A DNA stretch of 64,000 nt, taken from Phalacrocorax aristotelis (lineage: Eukaryota > Chordata > Aves > Suliformes > Phalacrocoracidae). Positions 50,985 through 64,000 of this stretch are shown here, piece by piece. The notes under the pieces were generated by a model. The model did no database searches, was not told the origin of the DNA, and worked only from the letters and a program-made list of their open reading frames with translations. Made by a program: the position numbers and the translations under genes. The stretch covers positions 103,969,256 through 104,033,255 of the forward strand of contig NC_134276.1 of assembly GCF_949628215.1 (NCBI RefSeq), in the 5' to 3' direction. Numbering within the stretch: the stretch's first letter is position 1; each line of letters opens with the position of its first letter.

Positions 50985-53900
50985 CTCTGAGTCTGTAATG
51001 GAGGAACTATTTTGTTCATTTGCTATTTACTATTGACATATCATATCTGATATATTTATATATTGATATATACATATACATACCTGCCCTCTAACATGCT
51101 TATAGGAAATTATATTACATGGGCATTATGTTAGAGCACAGCCAGAAGAATCTCACCATTTTATTGGAACGAAGAATAGCATGGGAACAGCAGCAGCCAG
51201 AGGTCTCTCAGAGAAGACAAACAGCATATGGCTGAGCTGGAAGGAAGGCAGCTGCTGTGCAATAACACCACTGCCCTCCCCTAAAGCCATGATGTGCAAA
51301 GGGAGCAGTGCATTTTACTGTAGGGTAAAGTCTTCATAAGGACTGCTCTAGGACTGTGGTGAGAAACATGGAGTTGGCAGCATGGCTGAAGCAGCTGCTG
51401 AATGAGCAGAGAAGCCACCAGCAATCTAATTTCCAATATTGGCACACCGATGTGCATGCTCTCCCACCAGAGGCCTCTATGATGACTATGGATTTCATTG
51501 ATGTTTGTGGAGTTGAGGTATACTTCTTATGTCTTCTGCAGGGCACAGAATCCAGCTCATGGAATAATAAAATTTTTAATCACTTCACAAGGCTTTGCCA
51601 TGAATATATTAGCTTTCCGTTGCTTGCTACCTCTTGTCTTTTATGACTTTGCCTGTTCTATAGGTAGCATCTCCTCTTCTATAAATTCAGGACAGGACAT
51701 CTGTCTTTATGCACTTTAAAGCACTGTGCTAATGTAACGTATAATTAAACAAGCCAGGCAATGTAAATGTGTAATCCCTGCTTGCCCGTTGGAGGATCAT
51801 GAGTTCCTGCCTACGTCTTCCATCACACCCACAAAAGCCAAGCCCTGATGTTGTTCTGTTTTGTGTTCTCAAGACATACTTGCAAACATAGACTGAGCAG
51901 CCTGATGTCTGTCTGTCCATTGTGCAGAGCTCAACAGTATCTGCATCTGTGCATTTTTTTTTTTTTTACAACTGAACACTTGGAACCTGCACTTGACAGT
52001 GTCCGTGCCACATCGTTGATAAATCACTGCAGAAGGTCCGGTTCAAAATATTTTTTCTGGTTCTTTACACAGTAGTAGTGGATAGTACCATTTCATTGAT
52101 AATTTCATGACATGGGTACTCAGTTTGATCATTTTCTGTGTCTGTGGCTGGTACCTGAAGAAAAGGGTGTAATGACTTTTCAAGTTGAGCAGAGCAATGC
52201 TTCTGTATATTCATTTGCTGTTCAATTTGAAGCAGAACATGGAAAGCTGCATTTGATTAAACAAGCCTTTTATTAACTTGACTTCAGATGAACCTAAATG
52301 AGCCGTGCTGTTGAACACAGATATTCATTACACATATTAACTAGTATTCATTTACATTTAAGACAACCAGCTCATATCTTTTAGTGGGAATTTTCAAGTC
52401 ACCAGAAAACAGGTTTAATGTGTCCTGCTCATCACTTGAGCAGCCAAATCAGCACTTAATAATTCCGAACGAACCTTTAAGAGAACATTTGTAAGTAGGT
52501 TTTCTGGTCCTAAAACATATTTTTTATGTTGTCTTATAGCTGCTATTGTCTGTCACAGCAGCTGTCATTGGGTCAGACAGCTCATTTCAGTGGAGTCATT
52601 CTGTTGACTTTGGTAATAATTTATAGTACCCTGAGGACCTCCACCTATTATTTTATTGTATTTATGTCCTATAATACATATTTTGTTTAATAAGGAACTA
52701 TCTGGTAAGTAATCCAGAATTGCACTTTTTGGACTCATTTAGATATGACATTTATGATTTACAAAGCTTAGGATGAACACATTCGCAATGCAAAATTGAT
52801 ACATATTTATATGTAGGTAATGGACTTAAATGATGATGTTTTCAGTGTAATGCAACTTTATGCAGATATAAGTGCTTAAGAAGTAATTAAGTGCATTTTT
52901 CTATCACATTAATAGAAAGATCCTGAACACTTTCACTATCAGTGGGCTCATCTAGAAATTTGAGCTGGGTGTGCCATTTACATTAATAACTTTATTTTCA
53001 AAGAGCTGAAAGATAAAACTGAAGTAGTTGAGCATTTAACATGAATTCCAAAGAAAAACTAAGCTCTTTTACATCTAACATTAACACCTGATGGCTGCAC
53101 ATTACTCTGTTTCCGTCTTTTACCAGTTGATCAAAAGATGAGCTCAAACAGAATCTCTAAGCTCAGACAACCCTGTGTTTGTATGTGGGTTTGCAATCTG
53201 ACCTTCATTCCAAGAGCACAGCTAGGCTGGGCTGCCGTTTGGATGCCTGGAGTTTTATTGACACAAATGGCAATTTCTGGTGATGCGATTTACCTCTTTA
53301 GACTCACTGAAACATGTTTAAGAGTCTGTGACACAAAAATTTATGAACTTGATGCAGGGAGAAATTTCTCATGAGAAGCCAATCTGAAAGCAATGTAACA
53401 CTGTGGTTAACCTTCTCCCTTTGAACAGAACAGAAATTCCTTTATTGTGGATTCTGGTGGGGAAAACCCCATCAAGATGATTGCTAGATATTTTACCTCT
53501 GTATGCGAGGAATGCATTTGGCTGAATAAACTGTGTGGGTGCATTTGTGTCTGCTAAGGAAGACAGAGTTTTTGCTTCTTCCTTTTCCCCTATTCAAAAC
53601 CTATGATGCTCAGAACGGACTAGCTGGAAGCTGCAGTTTGGAGGTATGAGGAAGAAAAAGGAAGTTTTAAGGGCTTTAATGAAAAACTGCAATTGAGCTT
53701 TGAAAATAAACTGCTGCTGTTCATGAGTTTTCTGAGGGTAACAGGAAGAGCTTGGCCTGAGAGGAGTGATGGGGGAGCTTGCACAGATCTCTAGTGCCCA
53801 AGACTGTACTTTCTACCCTCTGTCTGCTGCTCCAGGAGAGCTCCTGCCCCTTCTGGGTTATATCCAGCCAGACCCAGTCTCAGGTAACCGTGAGTGCCTA

Positions 53901-56900
53901 AGGCAACTCTTGGAGCTTATTTAAATGGTTGAACATGTCCTTCCTGAGGTGAGGAGAGGAAGATCAGGAACATGTGTACTGTGGCAGATACATTTAGGGA
54001 AAGGGCCACCTCTTCAGGGCTCAGGAGGGTTCATGAAAACAGAGTGTTGGTTACACACTACGTGATGGAGGACCAAGAGGAAGCAGGGTGTGAATAATTG
54101 CTGTTGACTGGACTTTTCTCTCAGAAGAAAAGGCCTGATGTGGGTGTCATCTGATGTGAGTGGGCCAGAGATTACTAAAACGTTGTGTCAGGTTTTTGTG
54201 TGCTGGAGCTCTGCTTTCATTGATGAGTGGAGGCGACATACTTGCTTTAACGATGCTATGTTCACATTCCTCTAAGCACAACTGTCAGAAGCTTCAGGCC
54301 TGCTGTATTTGTTAATAACAGCTGATTAAATATTGTGGTTAAATATCTAGTTTAATATCCTGATGTTATCATATACTTTAATATTTTCTGATTGCAAGAC
54401 AAAAAGACTTTGGAAATATATGTGAATAGCTGAGATTTTGCTATGATTTTAAATAAAAGTATGAACCCTTCAGGGTTTTTTTTCCTTATTGTATCATTGT
54501 TTCTTTTTTATATTAAAGTGAATGAATGTATTTCCCCATTGCCAGGGAAAGACAGCTTCTCTATTTTTATAATGTCCTTTTCTGATTCAGTCTTGGTTGT
54601 TACATTATACTTTGGATTTTGCTAAATAATAAACAAAGTGGGTCTGATTCCTTGGGAAATAAAATACACAAAACTGATTTAGTGCTGACTTCCATAGACT
54701 TGCTTATAAGAAGTTTCCTGAAGCAAATTGATATTTCAGAAGCTGGTCCTGAAATGTATATTCATCTCTGAGATTAAAAGAAAAGATTCTGAAGCAAATA
54801 ATCCACCACTAAGATGCAGCCAAGAGAAGATATTTATTCAAAAAATGACAGCTTAGCAAAACACTTCATTATGACAGAAAGGTGAATCAGACAGGTTTTG
54901 AGACAAATAAATGCATGCAGTCATCAGTCCTGATACACAGAGACAAAGCTCTGTGTGAGGGACATTAAGGCTAAACGAGTTTATGTTAAAAAATGTTACA
55001 ACTCTCCTGAAAATCAGTGTGAGGACTCACAAAGTCAGAAATGGGAGCTTGATTGTGTCAAGCTGATGGACTGTAACCATCCTTTTGAAAAATGGCACAA
55101 GAGGTCTTTTCAGGGGCGTCCTACGTCATCTTTGAAAACTGGGACAGAGCTGACCCACCAAATAAACAATTCTGTTCTTTTGTATCTGGTATGGAAATGC
55201 TCTCTGACTTACACTCTTTGCTTTCCTGATTAGAGTCTCAGAGTCTGCGTAAGACTAACCTGACATTTTATGACTACTTTAAGAAACAAAGAGCAAAAGA
55301 AATCAAGAAATATACTGATAAGGTAGGACATTTTCAGCTGAAAAGGTCTGTGTCAGTGCTTCTTGTGTTCAGTTGCCACTTGCAGAAAATATTCCAGCTG
55401 TCAATGAGGAAAAACAAAAAATATTCAAAAGTACAAAGATTTCTTTTTTAGCAGCATCAAGGAACAGAACTGGCTAAGGAAAGGGTTGTGACAGTAGTAT
55501 TAACAAGCCATGTACACCTGTAGAGTCAGCATCAGAGAGTTCGTTCAGTTCCAGGGATCAGAATGGATTGAAGCTGGTGTGTACTGAGTGACAATATAAC
55601 CAATTACATCATTTTTAGAACATTTAAAGGAAAAAAAGAAAATACTATGTTGAACTCAGCTGTTTGTACCAGAAGAAAAGCAGAACACGAAAAGTTACCC
55701 GAGATTCTCATCCCTACACTTCTAGCCCTTTAAAAATTAGAGTGTGAGCTAATTTTACCATTAGGCTTTTTATTCTCTTATCTAGCCGTTTGCCTGTCCC
55801 TCCAAAAAAGCTTTTCACTTGAATGTGTCATCACCCAAACAGTTTGAAATTTTGAGGCATTACAGAAAAGTAAACATTATTGTGCTTTTATTTTCCAGCC
55901 AGTTCAAGTAGCAAGCCCAATGGGGTGTGGGGGTGTGTGTTGATGCAGAGACTCTGTATCAAAGTGACAGTGCTCTTCAAAGCACCTCCTTCGTGTGTGC
56001 CCTGCAAACCAGAACAAATCTTGCTGGTAAGATGAGTTTTAAGAAGCGTCATTTTAATCAAGCGTCCTGGATCTGTCTGTTATCAAGGAGTGCTCACCGC
56101 TCGAGTTGTAATCGTTGCTGCAGTGACAAGGGAAGCAAACCTAGAGAACCTGGATGCAGCTCTCTGCTCTGAGGATGGAACTGACAGAATTGCCCCAAGA
56201 TGTTTGAACTAGTTATCATTCATCCTAATGCATATACACTCCCTTGCCCCAGTAATTTCCAGGCAAATGCTACCTGTGTATCAATCAACAGAGATATATT
56301 TACCATGCAGTTCCCTTCAGCATTCCCTTTTTTTATTTAAACACTGCTTTTCATCTAAACAACAACAAAAAAGAGCTCTCAGCAATTTAACTGACAAATC
56401 CAACACCGTTGTGCAAAAAAGCTGCTTTAGAAATAGAAGCCATAAACACATCAAGTTCAGTTCCCTGTGTCAGTATCAGTCAAACTGAATAATACATTAA
56501 GCTTGCTAAACCTCTGTTGCCCACTTCTCTACGGACCTTAATATGTGGTCTTTGTCTCAGTTACTGTGAAGCGGTCCCTGATTGCCAAATGACAAAGATG
56601 ATGAGTACATTAGTGTTTCAGCTTCTGTCTGATGGATGAGTGACTGACAGAATGATAAGCAATGTTTATTCATTCAGAGTTTCCACTGTAATGCCAGATG
56701 GTGTTGGGAGATAGAAAATAATATCTAGACCCCAACAAACATTGCCTCACATATTGCCACATTCATTCTGAATTTAGCAAAAATTGGCAACATGAACTCC
56801 ACGTGTTGAAGAAAAGTATTGTTAACTAAGTACTTTTTGCGAGGCCAAGTTTCACAGGTTAGTGTGAGTCCTGGTCTCTCGCTGGCACATCCAAAATGCT

Positions 56901-57139
56901 GACTGCAAGCTCTTCTTGCACCAGCCCGGTGGTTGCTGCAGCCATGCAAGGAGAGGTGCGGGGAAGGCCAGCACTGGTGCTAGAGCTCCTGCCTGCAGCC
57001 CCAGGACAGAGGACACACAATGGTAGCCTGCCTTTGCAGGGCTCTGAAAGAAGAGCATGCTCCTTCCCTCACTGAACATGCCCTTGCGGTTGGTTGACCT
57101 TGGCTGGCTGCCAGACGCCCACCCAGACACTCGCTCACT
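50985..57139. other. Non-coding downstream of CLDN17
   Basis: The AT-rich TATA/GATA-type stretch at 51035-51085 and a T tract at 51956-51967 are the only simple sequences. No exon of GRIK1, the expected next gene in this direction, was recognised. Confidence 0.6.
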
Positions 57140-57475
57140 CCCCCTCCTCACACTCTTCTCCTGCTCCAGTGGTTGCTCCAGGGGCTGGCGGGGATCCCTG
57201 CTTGGGCACCTGGAGCACCTCTTCCTGCTCCTCCCCCTCTCCCCTCAGGGCTGTTTCTCACACTTTCCCCCTCACCCCTGGCTTTTGGGCAGCATTTTGC
57301 CCTTTATTATGCAGGCTTTTCTCAAGGTGCTGCCATTGTGGCTGCAGGGCTCGGCTGTGCTCTATGGTGGGGCCACTGGAGACAGCTGGAACACGCTGTG
57401 TCTGTCACGGGGCCACCCTGCAGCCCCTGCCAGCCTCTGGGAACCTATAGCCACTACAGCCCCAGTGAAAGTTTC
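57140..57475 (+). mobile_element. Probable LTR-derived repeat in a GC-rich patch
   Basis: The stretch resembles a GC-rich avian LTR that I know from several bird genomes: TTTTGCCCTTTATTATGCAG, GGTGCTGCCATTGTGGCTG, GACAGCTGGAACACGCTGTG, TCTGTCACGGGGCCACC and TGCAGCCCCTGCC. No TG...CA ends or target duplication could be fixed. Open frames of up to 168 codons here follow from GC-richness and have no recognisable domain. A GC-rich host element is the alternative. Confidence 0.4.
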
Positions 57476-60400
57476 CCCCTAGGGTGCAGCGGTGATGGGT
57501 GTCTGTGGGGCCATCAAGGTGGTACAGTGCCCTCCCTCCCCACCAGACCTCATCCTGCGACCCTCAGCAAGGTGAGGCGGTCTGAGCTGGTGATGGTGAC
57601 TGGGGCTGGCCACAGCCCGGCCATCACCAGGTGCCACTGTGGGCCCCAGGTCTGGCTGGGACAGCAGCTCCCAGGCTGAGGGCAGCATTGGAGGGGGACA
57701 AGGCTGCAGCTGGGTTGTGTGTTGGCACCATGTCAGAGCTGTCCTTGGGCATCGGCAGCCAGACCCTGAGGTGAGGGGAAGAGGTTGCAGAGCCTCTTGG
57801 TGCAGTGTTCTGGTGTTTCACATCCATCACAGTCTAACCCAGGCGCCTTGTGCTCAGGCCTGAAGAGCTCCTGGACTCCTCCTGCCCTCCAGCTCTGCCA
57901 TAGCTGACCAGGATGGGAGCAATGAATGTGACCAAGAGGGGTCCTGCCCTGCACAACACCGGGTAGAAAGCTCTGACGAGATGACTGGCTCGCAATGTGG
58001 ATGTGCATAGCCGCCTCTTGCACTCTGTCCCCTCTGCAGCAGAGGGACCGGAAGGGTTTCCAGATGTCCCTACTGCTGCGCTAGGATGTGCCTTCTCTCC
58101 ACCAGTGTTTGCCCCTGTTTCCCAAGTCTACTTCAAGCATCTCTCTTCAAGAAGGAAAATGCAGTAATTATCAAGAAATGGAGTTTGTGGAGTAAGAGAT
58201 CTGACACGCCGAGGGATGTGTACAAGATGATGAAGTGTTGGTTAACACAGGCAACATAAAACACTGACCTGTCTCCAAGCAGAGCAGCAGTGACTATCTC
58301 TCCCTGGGCTCACTGCACCCATTAGCTGGTTGTGTGCCACCCAAAAAGCTGTTTGACACCCCACAGTTTGGAAGCATTCCACTGCCAAGAGCTAATTACA
58401 TGCTAATCTTTCTTTGAGTGGTGCCCATTACAAATTATCCTTCAAGAGAGACTTGAGCATTCCTGTGTAATGCACTGTTCAAAAACCCATGACTCAGCTG
58501 GCCTGGTGGTATCAGCATGTCGTTTCAGACTGACACCATTTCACATGGAGAGCCAAAACACCCTTAAAACTTTTCAGGGTGAAATAAAGGTATAGGGGTG
58601 CAAGACCTCAGAGGTAAATGTTCAAGTTGTTTTAGTATACTCATGAGTTAGGAGTGAGGGTAAAGTTCAAACTTTATTTAAGCCAATGGAAAGCTTCTTG
58701 TTATGACCAACAGATCTTTTAAGCATCAGACATGTCAGCATCAGTTATAGATATTTGGGATCAGCTGTCAGTGAGCCTGGAGATGCTTGTTCAGTTGCTC
58801 AGTGTTTCATACAGGGATGAATAACACCCTACAACTGCCTGCTGAGATTCAGCTCCTCTTTGTTGTTTCTCCTCTGGCGTTTCTGGAACAATCCCCCCAG
58901 CTCCTCATGTATGCGTATGCACACACACACACAGACAGAGGTACAGACATGATGGTCATGTACACTGAAATTATTTGCCGTAATTTAAAAAGTGTTTCCA
59001 GATTACACAATCTGTTATACCATTGGTAGACTAAGTGTTGCTAAACATTGAGTTTTTCCAAACATTAGAAGGGCATAATCAAGGTCAGTTTATTAACTGT
59101 GTATTTACTGCCCTAATTAGCAGCTGAAAATCCACCCCTCCATTTAAGATACATTTTGTGATTTTGTTTTTTTTAAGTTATGTTATCCTGTCAGCAGGGG
59201 AGTTAATGAATCCAAGTTTCATCCAGGCTGGTTTACTATTCTGGCAGCTTGTGCTAAGGGGCAGACATCTTCACCAGTGGGTAGGAGACATGGATGCGGG
59301 CCTGGGCACAAACACTCCCCACCAGAGGTCTGCTGCCTAGGCCACTTGCCTCTCCATCTGCAGCTGCTTAGGGTTTTTTTTGTCTCTCTTTAAACATTTG
59401 CCCTGAAAACTGTAGTAACTAATTTATCCTTGAGGCTTTGACCCCTGTGTCAAAAAGCATTGAAATTGGCCAACCGGTACTAGAGTTACTGGGGGAGCTA
59501 GAGAGACAGACAGAATAACTACAGAAGACAAATTTTCATGAGAAGGAGAGTTGAAACGTGGTTTTAATGAGGTCTGACACTACCATATCTTCCTACTTTA
59601 TTTACGTGGTAGAATATGTGGTTCCTAGCACTTCTGGGAGAATTACCTTTGTTTACTTCAACCTCCAAACCAGCAGACAACAAAAGATAATCTTTTTCAC
59701 AGGATCTAGAATAGTAATAGTTACTGATGTGGTCTTTTCCTTCTCTAAACAATTTAACAAGAACAGATCCTTTTTTAATACAAGAGTACTGTAAAAGTCT
59801 TTCCAACAGGGTGAGGTAAAACTCTCATATCTAGGCTTTTTTATCTTCCCATTACATTTTAAATAATGTGTCAGTGCATTTATTGTTGAACTTTCATTTT
59901 ACATTATATGCCTGTGAGTGTATGCAGTTGGCTGCATAAAAAGTTATCAGTTGGTATCAGCAGAATAAAATAGTGGTATCTACATGTTGGAATAATGTCA
60001 TGTATTTAATGCTGCTGCTTCCTTTACTAGCAGAGCATTGCTGCTCTAGAAAATTAATGCAATAGCACTTTAAAAAGGATTACTAATATTCTATATTAAG
60101 AGAAGGAAATACAGAAATAGAAATGGCCAGGGTTTTGTTTTATTGGGTGTGATTTCTTCAGGTGAAGAAAAAATCATGCCTGATGAGAGTCATCAAGGCA
60201 ATGATTTATGTAAGACTTGATGACCTAATAGTACCATCAAAGAAGAAAGAAGATGGAAAGATCAAATTGTTAGCTAGATTAATAACTAAAACTTCAGCTG
60301 GGCTAAAAACTGTTTAATAACATGATTTTAGAACAGTTGAAACAGTGGGTTTGTACTGCTCTAGAATGTTTACTTTTTTCCTTGATTCTGTACAAAATGA

Positions 60401-62649
60401 TTAATTGATCTTTAATTAAGGGAGAAAGTAAGATGACCTGGGGGAAGGGCAGAAAAGCCAATCTCTCTTAAATATTCATAACATTCTATGCAATAGTCAA
60501 ACTATAAAAAGCTCTTACCCTTTACAACAAATAACTATTAAATTTTACTGGGACATAGTTGTTTTATTTTTCAAGCTAATTACAGGAACAGGGACCATAT
60601 GGGTGGTTGAATGAATTCAAATTGCTATTTATTTTTTCAGAAGCATGTTTAGCAGTAGCAATAATGCAATTGCTAGCCACAGGAAGTGTATTGGGGTCTA
60701 AATCAATCAATCAATCTTAATAATGACCGAAAACAAAATTCAGCTTTCAGTGTACTGGAGTTCTTGTTAAAAAAGATTAATTTTCTGCCCCATTTTAGCT
60801 AAAACCCAACATCCATGTTTTATTTATATGCTTGAATATCTTTTTTTGTGTTCACTGTTAGCATTAAGGTTTACTGCATCCTGACTCTCTGTTGTCAAAT
60901 ACAAATCCTAGGTCCCCCAAATTCCCAGTGCAACTATTTATTCAGGAAAACCAAGTATTCTTAGATTACTCTGCACTTTTATTTTGTGTCAGACCAGATG
61001 ATCAGATTATTTGCACAGAACAATTTATTTCTGCAAAACATATTCTAACAGAAGTATTGGAGGATGCCTTAGACTTTACTGAAATTCATACCTAAAAATA
61101 AAAGCAGAGTTTAAAGGTAGGATATGCGACATGGATAGAAGGAATAATTATGAGTCGGTAAGGAAAGACAAAGGCAAAAACCTATTTTAAAAGGATAATG
61201 ACTGAGCAGAGGGAAGCTGGAAGGTTTTGCGAGCACAGGAAAACAACACTGGTGGCATTTGGAACACTGTAATAAGAATTACAGTACTTGCACTTGAAAT
61301 GTCAACACATACGTAGTGTTTTCTAGCAAACAGCAGCCAGACTTCAGAGACGCTGCAAGCACCTAAATGAGAAGAGTCTGTGCTGGGAAACATGACCATC
61401 CAGACCACACCAGAAGTACAGGGTGAGACTGCTAGAAAGTATTGCCCAGTCATTGCTTTGTGTCTTTAAATCACTCTCTGTGTATTATGTAAAGTAATTT
61501 CTGTGTTTTCTGTGAGACCAGGCAGGTATGTGATTCAGGTTTGGTAGATGGAGGAAATTTCAAGGCCCTGGTTACACAATGCACACAAGCACATGCTTGC
61601 CTTTTCTAACTTCTTGCGTGCCTGACTAAAACGACGCCCTGGTGATTTCTTAGGTTTCAGCAGCTGGGAAGCATAACAGTGTTAGCACTTCCAGGACCAG
61701 ATTCCTGACACGCACCCTGTCAGCTCCATCAGCCCAGTGAAGCCTGAACATTATGTACTATGCAGAAGATGAGGCTAAGAAATACCTAGTTCTCAGCTAC
61801 AAGATCAGACCTCTCAGCTATGCTCATAACAGGTAACCAGGAAGAATATACAGTATAAAAAACAAAGGTGTGAGAAGAAACAACCTATTTCCAACAAGGA
61901 GATAATCTAATAGGATTTAACAAAGGGTTTGTTGGTGTCTGGGAAGCTGATGGGGAAATTGCACAGCAACAAAGTGGCTCACAAAAGAAGGAATGATTTA
62001 AAATATGCATGTGTATGCCTGGGATTTATACTTGTATACAGATCAGTGATGGATGTAGGACCTCATTCAAAACTCTGTGAAGCCAATGTACTCCCATAAT
62101 ATCTGTGGGTGCTGCACAGAGCCTTCATGTTTCTCACAGGACTGTAAGGGCTCTGTCAGTGTTGAAGAGTCTTCATCAACATTTTGTATTTTACATCTTG
62201 ACCAGCTGCCAATTCCTGATGGAGCTACATGTGAGTACATGTGAGGGAATGATATAACTACCTACACCAGCAGCTTCCTGTCTGTGCCTTTACCGGATGC
62301 TTTTGAAAGGCAGAAATAAATCAGAAAGGATTGCCTTTCTCTTACATCTGTATTAGCACAAAGAATTCTAATAAACCAGGAAGGGAGGGCGAACGTTCAC
62401 AGAGTCACATGGGTTTGTCTCTGGCAGAGGACATTCTTGTTAAATAATGCACTGATGAAGCAACAGTTTAAGAAAATAGATGGGGAGATAAATAGATGTT
62501 TCATGACTCTTACCTTAATTACCTATTCATCAAGTATAACTGATCATGCAGAAATGCCACCTGGCTTGCAGTATTCTGGATGAAGGAACACCGACTAATC
62601 TCCAGTCTTTGGGACTGGTAGCTCTTTTTAGTAACAGATTAAGCATTTC
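57476..62649. other. Non-coding, no gene recognised
   Basis: GC-richness continues to about 58080 without recognisable content. After that the DNA is AT-rich, with a short AC repeat (58920-58932) and an AATC repeat (about 60702-60716). Confidence 0.6.
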
Positions 62650-63350
62650 TGTTAATATTCCTGCTCTTTCATTCTTAATTTGCCGCAGAGCGCTTAGATG
62701 AAATCTCTGGTCTGGTGACTTGTTGCAGTGTAAATGATCACTTCTGCTTCATGTCTTTTCTAAGAGCTCTTGGCCTCTGACAGTGCCTTATCCGTATTGC
62801 TGGCCAACAGTAGCTCTGAGGCAGGTAACTCCCCTAGTTGTTCTTCAGTAAGTCATCTGCTTAAAAGGAGGGCTTTGGTTCTCCTTGAATTGGGCTGTTT
62901 ATTTGCCACTTGATTTGTACTGAGCTATTTTACAGATTTTCAACGTCTGAGGTGGGTAACGTTGTAGGTTTAGTGGCCTTCTGTGTATCTATTTTATCTT
63001 TTATATCTGCTTTGGTACAGTGTCTCAAACTGACAGCACATACTAAATGTCTATCCAAGTCTCTCTCTAACATCCTGCAGCAGGCACAAAACAATTCGCT
63101 CCTCCTGTAGTGTTATGTTATACGCTGAAACTTGACTGACAATAATATTCTTCCAGAATATTCAGAGCTTGCTTTGTATATTTCATAGGATCCTTTCTCT
63201 TGCTGTAATTAATTCTCTGCATCTGGCCAAAGATTGCTTTTGTTATCTTCCTAAGCATAAAAGGTTTATTAATATGTAAATTAGCAGGTTTTAGTTTTCT
63301 TGGAGCAGAAGACCTTTTTAACATTTCAATGATAAGTTCATAATAGTGAT
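62650..63350 (-). mobile_element. Possible trace of an ancient LINE, antisense
   Basis: CTCTTTCATTCTTAATTTGC, TAGATGAAATC with TCTGGTCTGGTGACTTGTTG, and CATCTGGCCAAAGATTGCTT with CTTCCTAAGCA resemble the RT-region antisense of the same old amniote LINE class seen at 44-45 kb. The similarity is patchy, so the call is tentative and both ends are guesses. Confidence 0.3.
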
Positions 63351-64000
63351 CCCTCTCTATGCTTCAAAATTATATAAGTTTTGCTTATATTTCACTACAG
63401 AATGCCAAAGTAAAAATCAGATTTCATTACAGTAGGGAAGATTAATACTGGACAGCCTAGTTCTCTGCCAGTGGCTGTGGAGAGTTATCAGCAGAAGCAG
63501 GCATAAATGTATTGGAAATGAATGAATTTAGGGAGTTAAATCCTGAACTCTGTAAAAAAAAAGAGCGAAGTGTGTAGTAGCAATCAGAATGATCCAAGAA
63601 GACAGAGTCACCTGTCTTTGTTACATTATGTACAGAAGTTGGCTTGACATGGGCAGTTGCACCTGTTGTGGGTGTCTCACACACACCACACACACCCCCC
63701 AGCCCCTGCCCCAGATTGCTGGCAGTAGGTGTATGACCCACAGAATGAAACAGAAAACCACAGGTTCCATCCACACGAGGCACCAGAGGGTGTCTGTTTT
63801 TAGCCAGAACATGAGTCGATGTAGCTTTATGGAAGTTAGTGGAATTCAGCATCTACCAGACAAATGTCTGTCTCTTGGAGGGGACATTTTCATGAGCTGT
63901 GAAAAGATACTTTATGGATAAAAAGAGGTCCTTTTCTTTGACTGCTCTCAATGTAATAGAAACTTTCAGGCTTATTATATAAGAAAAAAAAAGCTGAGCA
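63351..64000. other. Non-coding end of the window
   Basis: A CA/C-rich simple stretch (63679-63702) lies within overlapping chance frames of up to 131 codons. No exon or named repeat was recognised. Confidence 0.55.

Noticed and set aside
57173-57679. 168-codon open frame as a possible protein gene
   Set aside because: It lies in a GC-rich, LTR-like patch, overlaps other open frames in two further frames and has no domain.
50985-64000. First exons of GRIK1, expected to the right of CLDN17
   Set aside because: I looked for a signal peptide and ligand-binding-domain start in the translations and saw none. The gene probably begins beyond the window.

Overview
The window is vertebrate nuclear DNA, and almost certainly from a bird. 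The evidence is: two intact single-exon claudin genes; chicken-repeat-1 (CR1) LINE tails with the diagnostic 3' octamer repeat; an LTR of a type I know from neoavian genomes; and a retroviral gag-pro remnant of an avian-like family. There are no bacterial-style operons and coding density is very low. A non-galliform (neoavian) bird is the best guess, because I know this LTR from such genomes and not from chicken. That point rests on memory of repeat families, not on a search.

Layout. From 1 to about 39.0 kb lies a gene desert with repeats: a CR1 3' end (9.8-10.2 kb), a 420-bp CTCTC pentanucleotide array (13.6-14.0 kb), an old CR1/L3-type LINE (16.4-17.5 kb), a gag-pro endogenous retrovirus fragment (22.9-23.55 kb), a 596-bp solo LTR on the minus strand (30.1-30.7 kb), a short CR1 tail (36.2-36.3 kb), and a 406-bp pure polypyrimidine tract (38.6-39.0 kb) just before the first gene. 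CLDN8 (claudin-8) is coded at 39396-40070 (+). CLDN17 (claudin-17) is coded at 50250-50918 (+), 10.2 kb downstream. Between them lie antisense fossils of ancient CR1/L3 LINEs (43.2-43.5 and 44.1-45.3 kb). From 51 kb to the end there is no recognisable gene, only a GC-rich LTR-like patch near 57.1-57.5 kb, a faint ancient LINE trace near 62.7-63.3 kb and short simple repeats.

How the genes relate. The two claudins are tandem paralogues in the same transcriptional order as in mammals, where CLDN8 and CLDN17 lie between the TIAM1/keratin-associated-protein side and GRIK1. Both are four-membrane-segment tight-junction proteins that set paracellular ion permeability in epithelia. No exon of TIAM1 or GRIK1 could be recognised here, so both presumably lie outside the window.

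I found no clearly new biological system. The most useful leads are a single in-frame amber codon, followed by a small hairpin, between gag and pro of the retroviral fragment; the polypyrimidine tract next to the CLDN8 promoter; higher-order structure in the CTCTC array; a tract shared by the two claudins that may be gene conversion or ancestral; and a few small unexplained ORF or exon candidates.
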